From: Effrenium voratum
Lineage: Eukaryota > Sar > Dinophyceae > Suessiales > Symbiodiniaceae
Assembly: GCA_963377175.1 (NCBI GenBank)
Contig: CAUJNA010003494.1
Location: 745,256-809,255 of the forward strand
DNA length: 64,000 nt
Direction: 5' to 3'
Position numbers and translations under genes: made by a program. This document shows, piece after piece, positions 57,839-64,000 of this stretch; the stretch's first letter is position 1, and each line of letters opens with the position of its first letter. Below the pieces are notes generated by a model. That model did no database searches and was not told where the DNA came from. It saw only the letters and a program-made list of their open reading frames with translations.

Positions 57839-58087
57839 CAAAGGGGTCCCTTCCCTTGAAGAGTTTTACTGCATTCACTGTTTGAACCCTTTTCTTGCAA
57901 ATCAAACGGGTCTCTCTTTTCCAATTGGGACCCACCACTCAGCAATCCAATCTGAACCAGTTCTGGCCAAAAACCGGGGGACCCCAATCATAAACAACAG
58001 AAACCTGGGCGAGGGGACCGTTTATTAGGGGACGGGAAACAATGGGCATGCGGTACACGTAGATGTCATTAACCCCGTTGGAGTGGC

Positions 58088-58352
58088 TTGGACACCGACA
58101 CCGTGGCATTGAACCCGAACGGCATGAGCAGCATGTTGCTCAAGGACGAGGCAAACATGCCCAAGTGCATGTGCATGCCGTTCCTCGGGGGTTGTTTACG
58201 TGCGAGACATCGAGGACCTGGAGAAGTCTTTGAAATCATTTGAGAGGTCTGGACTGGCAGACTTTTCCTTTGGACAACTACAAGCTCGGGGAAGACGACG
58301 TGAGTGGCTTCTGGACTTCATTTTCTTTCTTGGAGATCATTCTGGTGCTTAA
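58088..58352 (+). pseudogene. Frameshifted coding remnant
   Basis: From 58088 one frame reads A-L-N-P-N-G-M-S-S-M-L-L-K-D-E-A-N-M-P-K to about 58188. A different frame from 58191 reads V-V-Y-V-R-D-I-E-D-L-E-K-S-L-K-S-F-E and G-L-A-D-F-S-F-G-Q-L to TAA 58350-58352. The join needs a one-base shift, so this is either two exons or one broken gene. It lies about 90 bases upstream of the exon at 58440 and may belong to the same gene. No firm family. Confidence 0.35.
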
Positions 58353-58439
58353 ATGACAAGTCTGGGCGTTTTTCCTGGCCCGTTCTGCTCGTTAGGCCTT
58401 GCCGCTTGCGCTTGCCGCTTGCCGCTTGCCGACGGCTAG

Positions 58440-58503
58440 GTCGGGGCCCTACAAGTCCCTGATGGTGAAGCACTGGCTGGAGTACCACCGGCTCGGTGCT
58501 CGG
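58440..58503 (+). CDS. Candidate exon of a GT92/DUF23-like glycosyltransferase
   Basis: AG at 58438-58439 and donor gtgtct (58504) bracket S-G-P-Y-K-S-L-M-V-K-H-W-L-E-Y-H-R-L-G-A. The W-L-E-Y-H-x-L-G pattern is the wording of the E-W-x-x-Y-H-x-x-x-G block in GT92/DUF23-type glycosyltransferases. With only 21 residues this is a hint. A B-type element starts 12 bases past the donor. Confidence 0.38.
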
Positions 58504-58515
58504 GTGTCTCAACTT

Positions 58516-58618
58516 CCTTGTGCTTAAGAATATTTGTTTGTTTTCCCCTGTTGTTTTTAGACGGAACCTATCATGATTGGACATATTTTGACTTTTTCCA
58601 TCTCACTTACGCACATGG
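58516..58618 (+). mobile_element. Family B inverted-repeat element
   Basis: Starts ccttgtgcttaagaatat and ends cttacgcacatgg, core ggaacctatcatgattgg. It begins 12 bases after the donor of the exon at 58440. Confidence 0.6.
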
Positions 58619-58690
58619 AGGCCAACATGGGGGGCCGGGACCCAAAGTGTTTGGGTGACCAAAAGGTACGTAAGCAAGTTCTTGCATTTT

Positions 58691-58764
58691 AGTCACTTTT
58701 TGGGTTTGGTTGCCATGGTAGTGGTAAGTCAAAAGTTTGAAAGCCATTCCCCTCAGGAAGTGAG
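58691..58764 (+). mobile_element. Family E element, right part
   Basis: Gtcactttttgggtttgg through cctcaggaagtgag. Confidence 0.5.
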
Positions 58765-58860
58765 GTGTGTGTCAAACCAGGGGCTGTCAAAATGCATTCG
58801 GTTTCTTGCACCAAAGTGATAAGCAGCCTCCAGAATCGAAAGTCATATGTGTCGCTGAGA

Positions 58861-58918
58861 GACTCAGCTCCAAGCAAGGAAGCGCTCTGTATACCGGCGC
58901 GTCCCAGACACCTGCGGC
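58861..58918 (+). CDS. Weak candidate exon
   Basis: AG (gtcgctgag) precedes R-L-S-S-K-Q-G-S-A-L-Y-T-G-A-S-Q-T-P-A-A, up to a gtgttt donor at 58919. A second open frame gives an Arg-rich alternative. Confidence 0.28.
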
Positions 58919-59349
58919 GTGTTTTTGTTGCGCGGCGTTTCTCTTTCAAGGCAGCTTGGCTGTTGGCAGCTTGCGCTGAACGGCACACCTCGAAAACAAA
59001 ACAAAAAAAAGAACAAAATAGCACTAGACCTGCATCCGGGGCAACGGACCGGCCAGACCGTCCAACACATCAGTGATGCTGAGGGTGTTTCACGCTGGAA
59101 TCTTCATTGGACCAGGACATGTGGGCATGGGCTTTTTTAGTTGGAATCCTTGGGCATCATCCACCCAGCAGTTTTGGGATGGTTCCAACTCTGAAACTAT
59201 TTCCCCTTCGTTCAAAGCACTCGCTTCCCCAAAGAAAATCGACATTGAGTTCCCCTTTTTCGTCCAGTTTAGTCATGGCCCCAAAAGGTGATCACCATCT
59301 ATTTCTGGGTGCCCAAGGGACAAGTGAGAGCACCTTTTTGGGTTCCAAG

Positions 59350-59451
59350 TGGCTGTGGGTCAAAAATAGGTACCCAGAATGGATCCCTGGCAAATGGAAA
59401 CATGGACTAAACCCTGCGGTCCCCGGTTGGTTTAATTTTGACCCATAGCCA
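59350..59451 (+). mobile_element. Family C termini with unrelated interior
   Basis: Ends tggctgtgggtcaaaa and ttttgacccatagcca match C, but the interior does not. 102 bp, flanks ag/ag. Confidence 0.6.
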
Positions 59452-60082
59452 AGTTGATTTCTGAGATTCCTTTGCAGCCTGGAACGGGTTACGCTGGAGC
59501 TCGAGACGGGTGTGTTTGTTTTATCAGGGTGAGCCCGTTTTGCAAGGAAGATATGAAAAAAACCGCACCCAGAGGGTCCAAGTACCTTTTAGGGAGGTAC
59601 TTAGAGCCCTTTTTACCCCCCAAAAGCCATCCTCAGGAGGTACTGGGACCCTCTGGGGCATTGTTATTTTTTTGGGGGGGGCCCTCCATTTCAAGACACA
59701 CCCAGATGTCCTTTTGGAAAATGAAAAAGCTCGGGATGTTGTTTATTGTCATCCCAAGTGCCCACTCTCAGAAGGATATCGTCTGATTTCTGATGGGCAA
59801 AATCCAGTTTGCTCAGAGGAAGCAGATAAGGCTGGAGAATTGAGAGGGCGCGATGACCTTGGGACACGGCGCCCAAGTTTACTGAGAGGTACCTCAGTTT
59901 TCGGCACGTTTTCCCAGGACAGTGCCTTCTCAATTTGGTTGAGAGGGCCCAGCTTTTCGGGAGTCCGCAAAATCCAGTGGACAGGTATCCAGAGTTCCGA
60001 GATTCACGTGGTGTTCCATCCAGCCCAAAAGGTGCGACCTGGATTTTGTCCATCAGCAACATCACTCAGCATGATCTTCTTT

Positions 60083-60150
60083 CATTTGCTTAAGAATATT
60101 TGTCATTTGCCCCGCTTGGTGTTAAAGGGAATCGATGTCACCACTGGACA
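60083..60150 (+). mobile_element. Family B element, 5' half, joined to a D element
   Basis: Catttgcttaagaatatttg through ccactggaca, then a D-type terminus at 60151, consistent with D having inserted into B. Confidence 0.6.
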
Positions 60151-60235
60151 TACTGTGTCTGAACGAAATCCATTTGCACCACCGTTCAGAAACCTTGGTG
60201 TGTGATTTGATTCCCCTGTAAATACAAGTAGTACC
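60151..60235 (+). mobile_element. Family D element, 5' part
   Basis: Tactgtgtctgaacgaaatc, tttgcaccacc, gattcccctgtaaataca; the right end is missing. Confidence 0.5.
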
Positions 60236-60589
60236 GCGCAAGGCGGTGGCGGAAGTTTCTAAAAAAGAACCACTATAGGAGGCTTGAACAACCAGGGCAA
60301 ACATGTTTGGGGCCAAATTGAAAACCAATCATGTTTTGTTTGTGACGAACATGGCCAAACGGTCACAAAAGAAATCAACAGGTCATGTCTTCACAGGCAA
60401 CTATTCCACCGCTCGGACAAAAACTGGAAAGAAAACCTGGCTGACAGGGAGCCTGCCTGACCGCAAATGTTTGACAAGTCTTAAGCCTCCATCATTTACC
60501 CTTTGTTACCATCCGCCCGCCCGTTGTCCCACCGGCTCTTTTTCCTTTTTATGCGGGCAGATTCACTTTGTCTCTGTTCAAGGCAGCAC

Positions 60590-60671
60590 GGTCAGAAAAG
60601 ACGCATGCTGCCAGGCAAGGCACACTGCAAGGCACACGGCCTGGCAAGCGCCGGGCGGTCAGAAAAGACGC
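60590..60671 (+). repeat. Two 15-base repeat copies 3' of the 1,079-aa gene
   Basis: Ggtcagaaaagacgc at 60590-60604 and 60657-60671, the variant that encodes A-S-F-L-T inside the gene. They lie just past its stop codon, within 105 bases. Confidence 0.75.
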
Positions 60672-60694
60672 ACCCTGGCGCATCTCAAGCGCAT

Positions 60695-63600
60695 TCAGCG
60701 CTGTCTTGTCAAGCGTTCAAGGTCATCGTGCACCTCTTGCGCCGCGGTGCGAAGCTGGAGACACTCGTCAATGTCATTTTGCTCGAAGTGTTTTTTGGCG
60801 TGCAGCGGAGTAAAGGCAACCAAGCCGGGTATGTCTTGGCCTTCGTTGCTGTGAAACTCAGGGAGCCAGCGGGGAAGGCCTATGAGCATCACGCGGTCAT
60901 CGCCGTCTGCTGCTCTTTCGTCCGCACGGGCCACAAAGCCTAACTCCTGCAAAAGCGTGCGAAGATACTGGCTGGCCCGCTGGTCTCGCGCGCGCGGGTC
61001 AGCCCCTTTGCTTCCGATCTCCGTGTACCTCAAGTATCGCTGCGCGTTCAGAGTGGCCATGATGCCGTGTTTTTTGTTGAAGCCATGCCAGTGTGGGCAC
61101 ACGGTGCCAAAGCCCATAAGCTGCTTGTGCCTGCGACATCTTCCAAGAGGGCATGTGTCGTGCACCAAGTAGTGCTCGATGTCCCCCGCATCGTTTAAGT
61201 ATCCAATGGGGCGATACTTTTCACCCCACATGGTGCAGCAAACGGGTCGCACCACAGAGCGGGCAGCGTGGTGCCTCTTGCGGTAGTTATGCGCCACCCA
61301 GCCGGCATCGGCATCGCCAGGACGCGTGCGCTGCGCTCTGATGCCGCAGCCTAAAAGAAAGTCATACAAGGCAACATCCCAAGCCTCCTGGCGCGCCAAG
61401 TGCACGGAAGCACACATGCCCAGCATGAGCTCCACGTGTGCTCGCAAGTGTGGATGCATCACACTGTCGGGCCTCAGCGTGGCCATGATTTCAGCTCCCA
61501 AAGCTTGCAAGTGGATTTGCGCTCCAAGGGCTGAGACAGGGGCAGAAAAGCCGCCTGCGTGGCCAGCAGCAGGGGCAGAAAAGCCGCCTGCGTCTGACAT
61601 CCACCAAGGCATGCCGAGATTGGATTGCTCGAAAGAGGCTCGCCAGTCCCTTGAAAGCAGGACGTGCCCCAAAGTCATATCTGCAGGCACCGGCAACGGG
61701 ACTTGCAAGCAGACATCCGTCTCGGAGATCACATTGTCCCGCGAAGTGTTTAGGGGCTCACCAGTGTTGTCGCCCCAGTTCACCTCCATCGCCCCGGCCG
61801 AGCATCGAATGGCCGGCAAGGCTCTCGGAGAGGGCAAAGCGCCGCTTGCCTCCAAGTAAACATCGTGCTCCATAAAGGACTGCCGCGGCGGAAGCTCCGG
61901 CAGCAAGCCGAGATCGGAAGCAGCCACATGGCGCCGCACCTGCTTCAAGTCTGCCCGGTAGCCCTCGGGGATCAAAGGATCCCTGCACATAAGCGCGTAC
62001 TCTTCCGAGAAGGCAGTCTCATCAATTTCGTGCGCCACGTCCTGCTGCGCCGCCCACCAAGCCTCCCAGTCGGCAGTGTCTGGCAGCAATAAGCGGAGAG
62101 CGTTGCCTTGCCAGCAGCTCGGACGCGCCGTCCGGTGGAGCCACGTGACGTAGCAGTACTTGTGCACCACGGCCAAGATATCAAAATTTTTCGCCTCCTG
62201 CAGCGGCAAAGCCACCAGTCTTAAGAAGGTGCTGGACAGCAAAAATGAATAATTCAAGGTGAGCACCGACCACATGTAAAGGAAGACCAGACACTGGAAG
62301 AGCGCCATGGCCGGCATACCACCAAGAGGCAACTCCGGAAAAACCTCCGCGGCAACAAGCATACGCTGCAGCGCTGCAAGCTCTTGCTGCAACTCCCGAC
62401 TAGATGCCAGCAACTCGCTAGCGTAGGCAATCAAGCCTTGAGCGTCCTCCGCGCTCTGTATGACCCGGAACGAAAGCAAGGTCGCGTCCGAAGTAACGTC
62501 AAGCAAGCAGTCCACCCCGCGCCGAGACAGCGTCTGCGCACCTGGCTGAAAGAGCACGCCTAGTGGGGCATCGCAAGGCAGCACCAAGCACAGCGCGGTG
62601 TCCTCCACGTCGGCCGCGGCAGATTGGGCCACCTCTGGCGCGAAGGACACCCTTTTCTTTTTCTTGGCGCTGGGCGCAGCCGCGGCGTGGGCAGAGTCGT
62701 CCTGCACGTCAGCCCACGCAGGTCTGCGAGTCGTGGCTGCTTTCGGGGAGGCGGTCAGAAAAGACGCACCTTCCCCGGCAGCGGCGGGCAGAAAAGCCGC
62801 ACCACTGCCAGAGGCTGCTCTTGGGGAAGCGTTCAAAAAAGCCGCAACAGACGCTGCTTCCGGGGAGGTGGTCAGAAAAGACGCACCATCCCCAGTAGAA
62901 ATGAAGTGCTCGTGTATTTCCGCTGCAAGCGTGTCCCAAGGCGTGCTGAGCTGAAAGGGACAGGCGCACAAGCCACAGCGCTCCGGGAAAGCTTGCTGCA
63001 GAGCGCGCATGATAGGGCACCAGTGGCGGGCCATACGCACGCGGGAAGCTTGCTGAAGTACAGCGCGGCCTTGAGCGGTAAGGGCAGCGAGGCCGGCGCC
63101 TTCCAGCCAGTCTGCCAGCCAAGCTTTTCTGAGGGGCGTGCCGCGCTCGGCGGCAGCCGCTTGGATGAACTTGCGCGTGTCGAGGCAAATATCGCTGTAG
63201 CCAGCGGATACAGTCGTGGACGTCTCTCGAAGGTCCTTGTCCAACAGCTGCACGCTGTGCAAGTGCGCCGGAACTCGGCCGCCAAGGAACATCCGTCGGG
63301 TGCGCGACACCACCAGGTCCGCCTGTCGGAAGCAGACTTTCGCCGCCTTGTTGTCGCGGCATTGAGCTGCTTCGCTCAGCTCCGCTTGCACTCGCCGCTC
63401 CGCGGCCCACTGCCAAGTAAACCTTCGCTGCTGGATCCCCAGCAGGTCGTAAAGAAGCTGGAGCACAAAGTATAGCATCCGCGAAGAGAACACGCTGCGA
63501 TGCTTGCCAGCATTGCAAAGACAAATCAGCCGGACCTGTGGCACTTTCTTGCCTTTGCACACGTGGCGCAGCCAGCACACCACAGTCAAAGTCAAGGCCC

Positions 63601-63934
63601 ACATGGCGTTGAACAAATAATTGTCGCCACCCTGCTCGAACTGATGCCAGAGACAGCCACCGTCCAGCGTGTGCTTCCAGCAGCTGTGCACCCTGTGTGC
63701 AGTCATGAAGTCATCAAGCCAGAGCAGCAACGCCGGCACCACCACTGTAGTGGAAGCTAAAGCCTCGGTCAAGCCATCCCGATCGGCCTTGGCCCCGTCA
63801 AAATCCGAGTCCCATCTCGGGTGGCAAACGTCCGTTTTGCCACCGGCGTAAAAGCCAATCCAAGAAGGCAGGTCGGACACCGAGTCTCGCAGAAGGTCTG
63901 CCAGCAACACAAATGCCGGATTCGGCGCAGCCAT
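60695..63934 (-). CDS. Intact 1,079-aa protein with C-x5-R phosphate-loop motif, function unknown
   Basis: One open frame without introns; the ATG lies in a favourable context (gccATGg). I do not recognise the whole protein. Residues 132-160 hold a hydrophobic strand followed by C-N-A-G-K-H-R-S (Cys140, Arg146), the C-x5-R-S loop of tyrosine-phosphatase-like and RapZ C-terminal-like folds. Residues 348-400 are an Ala/Ser/Pro linker with repeated A-S-F-L-T and A-A-F-L-P. Residues 424-431 are four Lys running into R-V-S-F, the PP1-docking consensus and a possible nuclear signal. Residues 541-578 are strongly hydrophobic (one or two helices). Residues 783-798 repeat G-G-F-S-A-P. Residues 899-950 are Cys/His-rich (C899, C900, C928, C933, H936, C946, H948, H950), perhaps a metal site. 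The gene is GC-richer than the rest of the window and convergent with the + strand exon islands. Catalytic activity is inference only. Confidence 0.85.
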   Translation of the reverse strand: MAAPNPAFVLLADLLRDSVSDLPSWIGFYAGGKTDVCHPRWDSDFDGAKADRDGLTEALASTTVVVPALLLWLDDFMTAHRVHSCWKHTLDGGCLWHQFEQGGDNYLFNAMWALTLTVVCWLRHVCKGKKVPQVRLICLCNAGKHRSVFSSRMLYFVLQLLYDLLGIQQRRFTWQWAAERRVQAELSEAAQCRDNKAAKVCFRQADLVVSRTRRMFLGGRVPAHLHSVQLLDKDLRETSTTVSAGYSDICLDTRKFIQAAAAERGTPLRKAWLADWLEGAGLAALTAQGRAVLQQASRVRMARHWCPIMRALQQAFPERCGLCACPFQLSTPWDTLAAEIHEHFISTGDGASFLTTSPEAASVAAFLNASPRAASGSGAAFLPAAAGEGASFLTASPKAATTRRPAWADVQDDSAHAAAAPSAKKKKRVSFAPEVAQSAAADVEDTALCLVLPCDAPLGVLFQPGAQTLSRRGVDCLLDVTSDATLLSFRVIQSAEDAQGLIAYASELLASSRELQQELAALQRMLVAAEVFPELPLGGMPAMALFQCLVFLYMWSVLTLNYSFLLSSTFLRLVALPLQEAKNFDILAVVHKYCYVTWLHRTARPSCWQGNALRLLLPDTADWEAWWAAQQDVAHEIDETAFSEEYALMCRDPLIPEGYRADLKQVRRHVAASDLGLLPELPPRQSFMEHDVYLEASGALPSPRALPAIRCSAGAMEVNWGDNTGEPLNTSRDNVISETDVCLQVPLPVPADMTLGHVLLSRDWRASFEQSNLGMPWWMSDAGGFSAPAAGHAGGFSAPVSALGAQIHLQALGAEIMATLRPDSVMHPHLRAHVELMLGMCASVHLARQEAWDVALYDFLLGCGIRAQRTRPGDADAGWVAHNYRKRHHAARSVVRPVCCTMWGEKYRPIGYLNDAGDIEHYLVHDTCPLGRCRRHKQLMGFGTVCPHWHGFNKKHGIMATLNAQRYLRYTEIGSKGADPRARDQRASQYLRTLLQELGFVARADERAADGDDRVMLIGLPRWLPEFHSNEGQDIPGLVAFTPLHAKKHFEQNDIDECLQLRTAAQEVHDDLERLTRQR

Positions 63935-63940
63935 GGCGAC

Positions 63941-64000
63941 GCCAGGCGGGCAGAAAAGCCGCGCCTAGGCTACTGCAGTTGCCAGGCGGGCAGAAAAGCC
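63941..64000 (+). repeat. 40 bp direct repeat upstream of the 1,079-aa gene, runs off the window
   Basis: Gccaggcgggcagaaaagcc occurs at 63941 and again at 63981. It contains the 14-base motif found inside the gene. Array length beyond the window is unknown. Confidence 0.8.

Noticed and set aside
62624..63602. Overlapping frames of 283 codons (+) and 297 codons (-)
   Set aside because: Shadows of the 1,079-codon gene; the long gene has the better start context and residue texture.

Overview
This looks like nuclear DNA from a eukaryote with a large, repeat-filled genome. A dinoflagellate or close relative is my best guess (about 60% sure, from family knowledge and not a search). The signs are a decayed LINE-type reverse transcriptase with the motifs G-V-P-E-G-D-P-L-S and Y-V-D-N-W, very low gene density, many small inverted-repeat transposons, long simple repeats, and one long intronless gene with unusual internal repeats. 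I see no rRNA, tRNA, CRISPR array, bacterial operon or ribosome binding site.

Layout. From 1 to about 60 kb there is no long gene. Short GC-richer islands of about 35-180 bp recur every 1-3 kb. Many read as coding on the + strand and are bounded by AG acceptors and GT donors, several in phase 0-0: 10755, 13772, 20596, 26287, 31381, 33467, 37351, 52594. I interpret them as exons of one or more intron-rich + strand genes. The intervening DNA is packed with at least seven families (A-E, H, I) of roughly 90-150 bp terminal-inverted-repeat elements (MITE-like), some nested and some within 4-30 bp of an exon edge. Also present are a reverse transcriptase pseudogene (16.2-16.7 kb), an AT-rich fragment of a plastid/parasite-type ADP/ATP translocase (19.0-19.4 kb, - strand), and several decayed coding stretches with in-frame stops (9.1, 29.0, 43.1, 58.1 kb; 38.4 kb on -). 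A minisatellite lies at 7.9 kb, a 104 bp tandem repeat at 57.5 kb, and about 2.1 kb of almost pure TATG repeat at 39.5-41.6 kb.

From 60.7 kb to the end lies one intact 1,079-codon gene on the - strand, convergent with the exon islands and compositionally different. It carries a C-x5-R phosphate-loop signature and a dispersed 14-base repeat that is read in two reading frames inside the protein and also occurs in both flanks.

Exon calls were made by eye from frame openness, splice-site bases and residue texture. GC-rich islands are often open in several frames, so strand and borders need transcript evidence.
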